A DNA stretch of 5,652 nucleotides from Bacteroidota bacterium (GTDB lineage Bacteria; Bacteroidota; Bacteroidia; Chitinophagales; LD1), in contig JAEYZB010000125.1 in assembly GCA_023428205.1 (NCBI GenBank), positions 1 through 5,652 of the forward strand, written 5' to 3'. A model generated the notes under the pieces. It searched no databases, was not told the origin of the DNA, and saw only the letters and a program-made list of their open reading frames with translations. Within the stretch, counting starts at the first letter, position 1; each line of letters begins with the position of its first letter. This document shows positions 1 through 4,477 of the stretch, one piece after another. A program made the position numbers and the translations under genes.

Positions 1-429
1 GCCAATACGCTGTTTGTGATTTTGCCCGACCACAGCCACCGAACACCACGCGAATCGCCTCGTTACACAGCCGAATTTCATCACATTCCCTTGTTGTTTT
101 ATGGAGATGTGATTGTGGATTCTTTGCGCGGGAAACGCATTGATTATCCTGTTTCGCAATGTGGTGTTTCGGCTACGGTTTTGCAGCAATTGAATTTGGA
201 TAATGAAAAATTTCAATGGGCCAATAATTTGCTGAACGAAAGCGATGCGCGCGCGTTTTTTGTTTACACGGAAGGAATAGGGATGGTGACTCCAAGCGGA
301 AAAATCAGCTATGATGCGCGGAATAAAAATGTAGTGCAATTTTCAGTATCACGTGGTGATACAGTGACTTATCTTACTTCTGCAAAAGCCTATTTACAAA
401 AGATTTACGATGCGACCGTTTCGCACTAA
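1..429 (+). CDS. LTA synthase / phosphoglycerol transferase family protein, C-terminal fragment
   Basis: The frame is open from the first base, so this is the last 142 residues of a larger protein whose N-terminus lies outside the window. Residues 5-13 read FVILPDHSH; the Asp-His pair matches the metal-binding D-H of the alkaline-phosphatase/sulfatase fold, normally written T-x-D-H-G. HIPLLFYGD follows at about 28-36, then SQCGVSATVLQQL and WANNLL, which match the family's 'HIPLLIY...SQ.D.APTLL...NLL' C-terminal pattern. FVYTEGIGMVTPSGKISYD at about 87-105 resembles the usual terminal beta-strand region. Family members are polytopic membrane enzymes whose extracytoplasmic domain transfers phosphoglycerol or phosphoethanolamine to lipid or glycan acceptors. 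The membrane part is not visible, so the substrate is unknown. Ser replaces the usual Gly after Asp-His. The family assignment is fairly firm; the exact role is inference. Confidence 0.8.
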   Translation, partial: ANTLFVILPDHSHRTPRESPRYTAEFHHIPLLFYGDVIVDSLRGKRIDYPVSQCGVSATVLQQLNLDNEKFQWANNLLNESDARAFFVYTEGIGMVTPSGKISYDARNKNVVQFSVSRGDTVTYLTSAKAYLQKIYDATVSH

Positions 430-434
430 TGTGA

Positions 435-458
435 GGGCGAATGGAATTCGTCCCTTTT
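435..458 (+). terminator. Probable terminator after the LTA-synthase-like gene
   Basis: Six bases after the stop codon, GGGCGAAT (435-442) can pair with ATTCG-T-CCC (446-454) around a GGA loop, with one bulged T at 451. This gives eight base pairs followed by TTTT. The T run is short (four bases before a G), so termination strength is uncertain. The position directly after the stop, and the lone gene that follows, fit a terminator. Confidence 0.5.
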
Positions 459-517
459 GTGGATAAAATATTCCTGCCTTTTTTTTTCATAAATTACTTT
501 TACTGAAAATTCTCGTT

Positions 518-1417
518 TTGCAGATAAAGAAATTTGCCGCGATTGATATAGGCTCTAACTCGGTGCGCTTGTTGATTGAGCACGTTATGGAAAGTGAAAA
601 GGAAGTGCTTTTCAAAAAGAATGCTTTGGTGCGCGTGCCGGTGCGCTTGGGTGAAGCCGCTTTTACGAGCCACAAAATTCCTGAAGCGACTATCGTTCGG
701 CTGATTGATGCGATGCAAAGTTTCCGCTATTTGATGAAAGCAAATGAGGTGCTGCACTACAAAGGTGGTGCGACTTCTGCACTTCGTGAAGCACAAAATG
801 GAGCAGCAATTGTGCGCAGAATAGAGGAGGAAACCGGAGTGAAAATTCAAATTATTTCGGGAGCTACAGAAGCGAAAATGATTTTTGCGAGCCAAAAAAG
901 TTTTGCCACGAAGTTGAAGGATAAATGTCTGTTTGTAGATGTAGGAGGCGGAAGTACTGAAATGACACTGTTTTCCAAAGGAGAAATTATAGCGGCAGAA
1001 TCGTTTGATATCGGCACAATTCGTATTTTGAATAATCTCATTACGAAAGAGAGCTGGAAGCCCGTGCGCGAATGGTTGAAACGGCATGCGAAAAAAGCAG
1101 ACAATCTTTCGATAATCGGTTCGGGTGGAAATATCAATCGTATTGCCAAATTAGCGGAGTTGAAAAGCGGAAAGGCGATGAGCTTTGAAGCCTTGGAAGA
1201 AATTATTCGCAAACTCAAAACCTATTCAATAGAGGATCGTATGCGCTTGTTCGATTTGAATCCTGACCGCGCGGATGTTATCGTTCCTGCAGGGGAAATA
1301 TTTTTGGAAATTATGCGAATGTGCGATTCTAAAAAAGTGTTTGTGCCTAAAATCGGGCTTTCGGACGGAATGGTACGCGATGTCTATGCGGAATACAAAG
1401 CAATGGTTAATGGATAA
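518..1417 (+). CDS. Ppx/GppA-type phosphatase (exopolyphosphatase or pppGpp phosphohydrolase), short form
   Basis: This 299-residue protein has the ASKHA (actin-like) phosphatase fold. Visible motifs are AAIDIGSNS (7-15, phosphate-1 loop), ATSALREAQN (85-94), SGATEA (114-119, with Glu118 aligned to the catalytic Glu of the family), DVGGGSTE (141-148, phosphate-2 loop), GSGGNI (201-206) and RADVIVPAG (251-259). Near the C-terminus is GLSDGMVRD. The family removes terminal phosphate from polyphosphate or pppGpp in the cytoplasm. At 299 residues it has only the two actin-like subdomains and lacks the C-terminal HD-like domains of E. coli Ppx (about 510 residues). The sequence does not say which substrate is preferred. 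The start is TTG at 518: an in-frame stop lies at 464-466, no ATG occurs between, and the core motif begins five residues later. The last codons and stop fall inside a 7-bp repeat tract. It appears to be a single-gene unit facing the ATL gene. Confidence 0.93.
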   Translation: MQIKKFAAIDIGSNSVRLLIEHVMESEKEVLFKKNALVRVPVRLGEAAFTSHKIPEATIVRLIDAMQSFRYLMKANEVLHYKGGATSALREAQNGAAIVRRIEEETGVKIQIISGATEAKMIFASQKSFATKLKDKCLFVDVGGGSTEMTLFSKGEIIAAESFDIGTIRILNNLITKESWKPVREWLKRHAKKADNLSIIGSGGNINRIAKLAELKSGKAMSFEALEEIIRKLKTYSIEDRMRLFDLNPDRADVIVPAGEIFLEIMRMCDSKKVFVPKIGLSDGMVRDVYAEYKAMVNG

Positions 1418-1433
1418 TTGTTAATGGTGAATG
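1406..1433. repeat. Degenerate heptanucleotide repeat tract over the end of the phosphatase gene
   Basis: Four consecutive 7-bp units can be read: GTTAATG, GATAATT, GTTAATG, GTGAATG. Units 1 and 3 are identical, and GTTAATGG recurs with a period of exactly 14. The tract overlaps the last three codons and the stop of the upstream gene and runs into the convergent intergenic space. Confidence 0.6.
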
Positions 1434-1441
1434 CGGGAAAT

Positions 1442-1464
1442 CTGCTCGTTTTTTTCAACCATTT
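1442..1464 (+). repeat. Dispersed 23-bp repeat, copy A
   Basis: The sequence is CTGCTCGTTTTTTTC followed by AACCATTT. It differs from the sdaA-internal copy at one position (AACC for ACCC). It lies between the convergent phosphatase and ATL genes, eight bases after a heptanucleotide tract. On the minus strand, an ATG at 1462 opens a 13-codon ORF, MVEKNEQISRIHH, ending with TAA at 1421-1423. Confidence 0.75.
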
Positions 1465-1538
1465 TTTCGCTTTGTATAGAACATGATATTATCTGCATGA
1501 AGCGATGCGAGAAAACCAATACGACCAATCAATTAGTT

Positions 1539-1883
1539 TTAAAGCAGCTCCTTGCTCGGAATCCACATTACTTTTTCAAAGTTCTGTACCTGATTGTTTT
1601 TTACGACAATTCCTTCTTCTTCCAAGAGTTGCTGCATCGTTTCGGGTGTTTCAAAATGATGTCTTCCGGTGAGTAAACCGATTCGGTTCACTACGCGCTG
1701 TGCCGGTACAGGCGGTTGTTGGTTGTGTGCGGCATTCATTGCCCAGCCCACCATTCGCGAAGAGCCGCTACTGCCTAAATAACGGGCAATATCACCATAA
1801 GAGGCTACCCTTCCGCGCGGTATCAGGCGCACTACGTCATACACATCTTGAAAAAAGGAGCGAGTTTTATCGGAGTATTCCAT
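1539..1883 (-). CDS. Alkyltransferase-like protein (ATL, MGMT family without the active-site Cys)
   Basis: This 114-residue protein matches the C-terminal DNA-binding domain of O6-alkylguanine-DNA alkyltransferases: FFQDVYDVVRLIPRGRVASYGDIA (10-33), then GSSGSSRMVGWAMNA (37-51), then PAQRVVNRIG (60-69). The family active site is P-C-H-R-V; here Ala61 stands in place of Cys and Gln62 in place of His, so alkyl transfer is not expected. Tyr29 in SYG and Arg43 in SSRMVG are spaced 14 apart, as are the residues that flip and replace the damaged base in alkyltransferases and ATLs. Known ATLs bind O6-alkylguanine tightly and direct it to nucleotide excision repair; that role here follows from the family. 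The length suits a free-standing ATL. It is transcribed alone on the minus strand, with a TATCTTCG promoter box nine bases before the ATG, and ends facing the phosphatase gene. It could not be an active MGMT unless another residue replaced the Cys. Confidence 0.93.
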   Translation of the reverse strand: MEYSDKTRSFFQDVYDVVRLIPRGRVASYGDIARYLGSSGSSRMVGWAMNAAHNQQPPVPAQRVVNRIGLLTGRHHFETPETMQQLLEEEGIVVKNNQVQNFEKVMWIPSKELL

Positions 1884-1892
1884 ATTGGTTTA

Positions 1893-1900
1893 CGAAGATA
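1893..1900 (-). promoter_or_regulatory. Candidate -7 box of the ATL gene
   Basis: On the minus strand the sequence TATCTTCG matches the Bacteroidota -7 consensus TAnnTTTG except for one C. It lies nine bases before the ATG at 1883, implying a very short leader. A TTTC (1920-1923), inside repeat copy B, lies 19 bases upstream, where the consensus -33 element is TTTG. The same ten bases, GCTATCTTCG, precede the serine ammonia-lyase gene. Confidence 0.5.
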
Positions 1901-1911
1901 GCGGAATCTGC

Positions 1912-1934
1912 AAATGGGTGAAAAAAATGAGCAG
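1912..1934 (-). repeat. Dispersed 23-bp repeat, copy B
   Basis: Read on the minus strand it is CTGCTCATTTTTTTC followed by ACCCATTT: one difference (G to A) from the copy inside sdaA. It shares a 5' extension, CTATC, with copy D. On the plus strand an ATG at 1914 opens a 12-codon ORF, MGEKNEQDSCPK, ending with TAA at 1950-1952; the single base change is synonymous (AAC to AAT). Its T-run lies where the ATL promoter's -33 element would be. Confidence 0.78.
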
Positions 1935-1945
1935 GATAGTTGCCC

Positions 1946-1978
1946 AAAATAAAAAGTCCCGCGTTTGCGGGACTTTGA
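1946..1978 (-). terminator. Intrinsic terminator of the rpmB-rpmG-DUF4295 operon
   Basis: AAAGTCCCGC (1953-1962) and GCGGGACTTT (1967-1976) form a perfect 10-bp stem with a 4-base loop. Read on the minus strand, the stem is followed by TTATTTT, which joins the TTT of the stem into a T-rich tail. It lies 24 bases after the DUF4295 stop codon, so it closes the ribosomal operon before the ATL promoter. Confidence 0.88.
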
Positions 1979-2000
1979 TATTTTTTAGATGGATTGCTGA

Positions 2001-2168
2001 TTAGCTTTGTGCTTTCAAGAATTCTTGTACTTTGTCTTTGTGTACAATTTTTTCTTGGAAACCGTATGAACCTGTTTTGCCTTTTACTGCCTTGATTACG
2101 CGAACGTAGTCTTTTGAACCAACTTGAGCACCACGGTCAGTACGGGCGTTTTTTGATATTTTTCCCAT
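2001..2168 (-). CDS. DUF4295 family protein, Bacteroidota-specific small basic protein
   Basis: The 55-residue product begins MGKISKNARTDRG and continues with KDYVRVIKAVKGKTGSYGF (19-37), EKIVHKD and a C-terminal VQEFLKAQS. The pattern 'K.VIK.VK...TGSY.F.E..V..D.V..FL' and the position directly after rpmG identify the DUF4295 family, found throughout Bacteroidota. The protein is short and lysine-rich, as expected for an rRNA-binding protein. From memory, not checkable here, a protein of this family was seen in the large subunit of the Flavobacterium johnsoniae ribosome and called bL38. The start is the ATG at 2168, nine bases after the rpmG stop and preceded by an A-rich stretch with no Shine-Dalgarno site. 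It is the last gene of the operon; no ftsY follows. Confidence 0.93.
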   Translation of the reverse strand: MGKISKNARTDRGAQVGSKDYVRVIKAVKGKTGSYGFQEKIVHKDKVQEFLKAQS

Positions 2169-2177
2169 TGTCTTTTA

Positions 2178-2366
2178 TTATTTAATTTCTTTGTGAACAG
2201 TTACTTTTTTCAAAATCGGATTGTATTTTTTTAATTCAATACGCTCCGTAGTTGTTTTACGATTTTTGTACGTCATATAACGTGAAGTACCCGGAAGTCC
2301 ACTCGTTTTGTGTTCCGTACATTCCAAAATCACTTGAATTCTATTGCCTTTCGATTTTTTTGCCAT
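2178..2366 (-). CDS. rpmG: 50S ribosomal protein L33 (bL33)
   Basis: The 62-residue product, [20 protein letters not shown] at its N-terminus, contains the L33 hallmarks [20 protein letters not shown] (about 26-45) and [17 protein letters not shown] at the C-terminus. It binds 23S rRNA near the E site of the large subunit. Only one cysteine is present (Cys16), so it lacks the two CxxC pairs of the zinc-binding form and is the zinc-independent type. It lies 16 bases after rpmB and nine before DUF4295, in one operon. The start ATG is preceded by an A-rich stretch without a Shine-Dalgarno site. Confidence 0.97.
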   Translation of the reverse strand: MAKKSKGNRIQVILECTEHKTSGLPGTSRYMTYKNRKTTTERIELKKYNPILKKVTVHKEIK

Positions 2367-2382
2367 TGCTTTGTGATTTTAA

Positions 2383-2625
2383 TTATTTCAAAATGATTTC
2401 GCCTTTCTTATTCAACTCTTTCAAATAAGCGTAAATACCTTTTTTAGTGATTGTTTTGATAGCCGAAGTGGATACTTTCAAATCAATAAATTCGTCTAAT
2501 TCAGCAATGTAAAAACGTTTGTTTTTCAAATTCGGTAAGAATCTGCGTTTTGTCTTGCGGTTTGAGTGCGACACATAATTGCCTGTCATTGGACCTTTAC
2601 CTGTCAGTTCACAAAAATTTGCCAT
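2383..2625 (-). CDS. rpmB: 50S ribosomal protein L28 (bL28)
   Basis: The 80-residue product begins MANFCELTGKGPMTGNYVSH and contains SNRKTKRRFLPNL (21-33), the core rRNA-binding signature of L28. A basic C-terminal half follows, with TSAIKTITKKG. The reading frame stays open for 32 further codons upstream to 2721, but that part crosses the candidate promoter and an inverted repeat and does not resemble L28. The ATG at 2625 gives the usual family length of about 78-80 residues. It is the first gene of the rpmB-rpmG-DUF4295 operon. L28 is a large-subunit protein that takes part in subunit association. Confidence 0.97.
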   Translation of the reverse strand: MANFCELTGKGPMTGNYVSHSNRKTKRRFLPNLKNKRFYIAELDEFIDLKVSTSAIKTITKKGIYAYLKELNKKGEIILK

Positions 2626-2655
2626 AACTTTTCTTGTTTCTTTATTAAGGGAGGG

Positions 2656-2663
2656 CAAATGTA
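2656..2663 (-). promoter_or_regulatory. Candidate -7 box of the ribosomal-protein operon
   Basis: On the minus strand the sequence TACATTTG is a perfect match to the Bacteroidota -7 consensus TAnnTTTG. It lies 30 bases before the rpmB ATG, implying a leader of roughly 20-25 bases. No TTTG lies at the usual 19-21-base spacing upstream; the nearest is 11 bases away (2675-2678), so the -33 element is unclear. Confidence 0.6.
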
Positions 2664-2686
2664 AATAAACTTTCCAAAATTCCATA

Positions 2687-2723
2687 TTATGGGTTAAAAA
2701 AAAGTGAGAGGCATAACCCATAA
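2687..2723. repeat. Perfect 10-bp inverted repeat between sdaA and rpmB
   Basis: TTATGGGTTA (2687-2696) and TAACCCATAA (2714-2723) are exact reverse complements separated by 17 bases, including an A8/T8 run. It lies 42 bases past the sdaA stop and just upstream of the rpmB promoter box. It could be the stem of an sdaA terminator, but no T-run follows the stem on the minus strand. It could also be an operator for rpmB. The left arm overlaps a second small palindrome, CCATATTATGG (2682-2692). Confidence 0.5.
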
Positions 2724-2745
2724 GCCGGTTTTACGAAGCAAAACG

Positions 2746-2759
2746 CGTAATTCGTAATT
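2746..2759. repeat. Tandem heptanucleotide CGTAATT, two copies
   Basis: CGTAATT is repeated exactly, ending five bases before the sdaA stop codon (2765-2767). Alone it is weak, but it shares the 7-bp period with the tracts at 1406-1433 and 4223-4257. Confidence 0.4.
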
Positions 2760-2764
2760 GATTT

Positions 2765-4204
2765 TCAGCACTCAGGCAGTGAAAGCGGAATATTTACCGC
2801 CAAGCCACCATCGGCTGTTTCTTTGTATTTGCTGTTCATATCCAAAGCTGTGTCCCACATCGTTTTTATCACGCTATCCAAAGAAACTTTGGCAAAATCA
2901 GGGTCGCTTTGCATGGCGAGTTGTGCGGCCGTAATGGCTTTTATGGCGCCCATGGTGTTGCGCTCGATGCACGGAATTTGCACCAAACCGCCAATCGGGT
3001 CGCAGGTCAAGCCCAAGTGATGTTCCATGGCGATTTCGGCAGCTTGCATTACCTGTTGCGGAGTCCCGCCCATACATTCCGTCAATCCCGCAGCCGCCAT
3101 TGCCGAAGAAACGCCAATTTCCGCTTGGCAGCCACCCATAGCAGCCGAAATGGTGGCACCATGTTTGAAAAGCATTCCGATTTGTGCGGCTGTGGCGAGG
3201 AATTTTATTACATCGTCTTCCTCGCTTTCCGTAAAAAGCTGTTGATAGAGAAGTACTGCGCGAACAACCCCTGCTGCACCATTTGTGGGAGCGGTAACCA
3301 CCCGCCCGAACGCGGCATTTTCTTCATTTACCGCCAAGGCAAAACAACTTACCCAATTCAGAATTTGCGCGAAATTGGCATTTTGCAATTGAATGTTGTG
3401 TTTCCATTCTTCTATGGTTGAAAACGATTTGCCGTTCATGAGTTTTTTGTGAATCTCAAAGGCTCTGCGTTTCACATGCAAGCCGCCCGGTAAAATTCCC
3501 GAAGTCGCGCAACCTTTATAAATGCATTCCTGCATTACGTTCCAAATATTTTGAATGCCTGCGCGCGTTTCTGTATCGCTGCGCCAGGTTTTTTCGTTTG
3601 CCAAAACAATTTCTGAAATGCTTTTTCCGGCAAGCATAAAGTACTGCAATAATTCTTCCGAATCGTGAATAGGGAAGGGGACTTTCTGCTCGTTTTTTTC
3701 ACCCATTTCGTTTTCGCCATCGCGCACAATAAAACCACCGCCAATACTGTAATAAGTAGCGGAAATTTCATTTCCGTTTTCATCAATAGCCGAAAAGGTG
3801 AGCGCATTCGGGTGAAACGGCAGTGATTCTTTGGTGTGAAAAACAATATCCGTTTTCGGGTTGAAAGAAATTGCGTGGTGGCTACTGAGCGAAGCCGAAG
3901 CACCGCCCAAAATCAATGCTTTTTCGCTTTCTATTTTGGCGATGAGTGTCGAAAGCTGTGTCGTGTCAAACGTTTCGGGGGCTTCGCCCGCAAGTCCCAT
4001 TTGCACGGCAATATCTGTTCCGTGTCCTTTGCCTGTTTTGGCGAGCGAGCCGTATAAATCAATTTTTACAGATTTCGTATTGGCGATAGTTATTTCGGTT
4101 AAAAACTGCAAGGCCGCTTTCCACGGTCCGAGTGTGTGCGAGCTCGAAGGCCCGACACCGATTTTAAACATATCAAATATGCTGAGTGTTTCAGTTTGGT
4201 TCAT
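2765..4204 (-). CDS. sdaA: L-serine ammonia-lyase, single-chain iron-sulfur type
   Basis: This 479-residue enzyme converts L-serine to pyruvate and ammonia in the cytoplasm. The N-terminal beta domain starts with [20 protein letters not shown] (8-27) and includes [14 protein letters not shown] (51-64) and [10 protein letters not shown] (151-160). The alpha domain contains [20 protein letters not shown] (289-308). Cysteines 359, 401 and 412, in [14 protein letters not shown] and IPCIERN, have the family spacing C-x41-C-x10-C for the oxygen-labile [4Fe-4S] cluster. The last residue is Cys479; in the Legionella enzyme a C-terminal Cys reaches the fourth cluster iron in the resting state, and this looks equivalent. 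At 479 residues it is slightly longer than E. coli SdaA (about 454). Residues 167-173 (MGEKNEQ) are encoded by a copy of the dispersed 23-bp repeat. The ATG at 4204 begins the conserved N-terminus after a short lead. It appears monocistronic, with a TATCTTCG box just upstream. Confidence 0.97.
   Translation of the reverse strand: MNQTETLSIFDMFKIGVGPSSSHTLGPWKAALQFLTEITIANTKSVKIDLYGSLAKTGKGHGTDIAVQMGLAGEAPETFDTTQLSTLIAKIESEKALILGGASASLSSHHAISFNPKTDIVFHTKESLPFHPNALTFSAIDENGNEISATYYSIGGGFIVRDGENEMGEKNEQKVPFPIHDSEELLQYFMLAGKSISEIVLANEKTWRSDTETRAGIQNIWNVMQECIYKGCATSGILPGGLHVKRRAFEIHKKLMNGKSFSTIEEWKHNIQLQNANFAQILNWVSCFALAVNEENAAFGRVVTAPTNGAAGVVRAVLLYQQLFTESEEDDVIKFLATAAQIGMLFKHGATISAAMGGCQAEIGVSSAMAAAGLTECMGGTPQQVMQAAEIAMEHHLGLTCDPIGGLVQIPCIERNTMGAIKAITAAQLAMQSDPDFAKVSLDSVIKTMWDTALDMNSKYKETADGGLAVNIPLSLPEC
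3686..3708 (+). repeat. Dispersed 23-bp repeat, copy C, inside sdaA
   Basis: The sequence is CTGCTCGTTTTTTTC followed by ACCCATTT, antisense to sdaA. It matches copy B at 22 of 23 positions. In the sdaA frame it encodes the loop residues Met167 to Gln173, between GGGFIV (155-160) and the conserved P-F-P at 176-178. Confidence 0.75.
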
Positions 4205-4208
4205 AGGG

Positions 4209-4216
4209 CGAAGATA
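4209..4216 (-). promoter_or_regulatory. Candidate -7 box of sdaA
   Basis: On the minus strand the sequence TATCTTCG is one base off TAnnTTTG and lies four bases before the sdaA ATG, implying a leaderless or almost leaderless transcript. It sits in GCTATCTTCG, identical to the ATL gene's box. The -33 region upstream is only T-rich (TTTT at 4234-4237, 17 bases away). Confidence 0.45.
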
Positions 4217-4222
4217 GCAATA

Positions 4223-4257
4223 AACTAAAAGTGAAAAACTAATAGTGAAAAGTGGAA
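4223..4257. repeat. Degenerate heptanucleotide repeat tract upstream of sdaA
   Basis: Five consecutive 7-bp units can be read: AACTAAA, AGTGAAA, AACTAAT, AGTGAAA, AGTGGAA. The second and fourth are identical, and AGTGAAAA recurs with a 14-bp period, as in the tract at 1406-1433. AAGTGAAAAA (4229-4238) also has an exact reverse complement at 4297-4306. The 273-bp gene-free stretch 4205-4477 holds this tract, repeat copy D, two promoter-like boxes and a strong ribosome-binding site. Confidence 0.6.
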
Positions 4258-4313
4258 AGGTTCTTTAATTCGCTTCGTTTAGTGGATCGTTTTCAATTTT
4301 TCACTTAGCTATC

Positions 4314-4336
4314 CTGCTCGTTTTTTTCCTCCATTT
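4314..4336 (+). repeat. Dispersed 23-bp repeat, copy D
   Basis: The sequence is CTGCTCGTTTTTTTC followed by CTCCATTT, preceded by CTATC as in copy B. It differs from copy C at two positions. On the minus strand an ATG at 4334 opens a 9-codon ORF, MEEKNEQDS, ending with TAA at 4305-4307. The adjacent bases 4290-4306 (TTTTCAA, TTTTTCA, CTT) again show a 7-bp period. Confidence 0.75.
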
Positions 4337-4350
4337 TATAAATAATGAAA

Positions 4351-4358
4351 TAGCTTTG
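4351..4358 (+). promoter_or_regulatory. Candidate -7 box of the restriction-modification gene
   Basis: TAGCTTTG is a perfect TAnnTTTG match, 119 bases before the ATG at 4478. The T7C run of repeat copy D ends 22 bases upstream, near where a -33 element would lie, although it reads TTTC and not TTTG. The leader would be about 110 bases and would contain the strong ribosome-binding site and the 13-codon ORF. Confidence 0.5.
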
Positions 4359-4388
4359 CCATATTACGGAAGTTACAGAAACACAGAC

Positions 4389-4446
4389 AAGGAGGCTGTA
4401 AAAAATGACGAACAGATATAAGGATAAACCGAAAAACTTATCTTAA
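4389..4446 (+). other. Strong Shine-Dalgarno site and 13-codon ORF ahead of the restriction gene
   Basis: AAGGAGG (4389-4395) is followed nine bases later by ATG (4405), which opens the ORF MTNRYKDKPKNLS, ending with TAA at 4444-4446. That leaves 31 bases before the restriction gene's ATG. Bacteroidota genes rarely use such Shine-Dalgarno sites, and no other gene here has one. The site lies in the loop of a possible 6-bp hairpin, TTACAG (4373-4378) with CTGTAA (4396-4401). It could be a leader peptide, a remnant of another gene, or chance. Confidence 0.3.
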
Positions 4447-4477
4447 CCGACTGAAAAAAGAAAATAGAATTTGCAAA

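Noticed and set aside
473..490. Possible fifth, degenerate copy of the 23-bp repeat (CTGCC, nine T, CAT) before the phosphatase gene.
   Set aside because: The T-run spacing fits, but the TCG core is absent and the CCATTT end is not preserved; a plain T-run could give this similarity.
500..1087. Minus-strand open frame of 195 codons across the phosphatase gene.
   Set aside because: It lies opposite conserved Ppx/GppA motifs and encodes a Cys/Phe/His-rich product of shadow type, with no promoter or family resemblance.
1496..1509. Small dyad GCAT...ATGC between the convergent genes as a bidirectional terminator.
   Set aside because: The stem is only four base pairs with no T-run on either side.
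1431..1676. Plus-strand 81-codon frame over the phosphatase-ATL junction.
   Set aside because: It mostly lies antisense to ATL, with a Phe/Cys-rich product and no family features.
2626..2721. 32-codon N-terminal extension of rpmB.
   Set aside because: It runs through the TACATTTG promoter box and the inverted repeat, and L28 begins at MANFCELTGK as in the family.
2909..3421. Plus-strand open frame of 170 codons across sdaA.
   Set aside because: It is antisense to a well-conserved enzyme, its product has no recognisable domain, and long antisense frames are expected opposite such a gene.
1406..4336. CRISPR array or insertion sequence as an explanation of the repeats.
   Set aside because: The copies are kilobases apart, vary in orientation, and have no regular spacers, terminal inverted repeats, transposase or target-site duplications.
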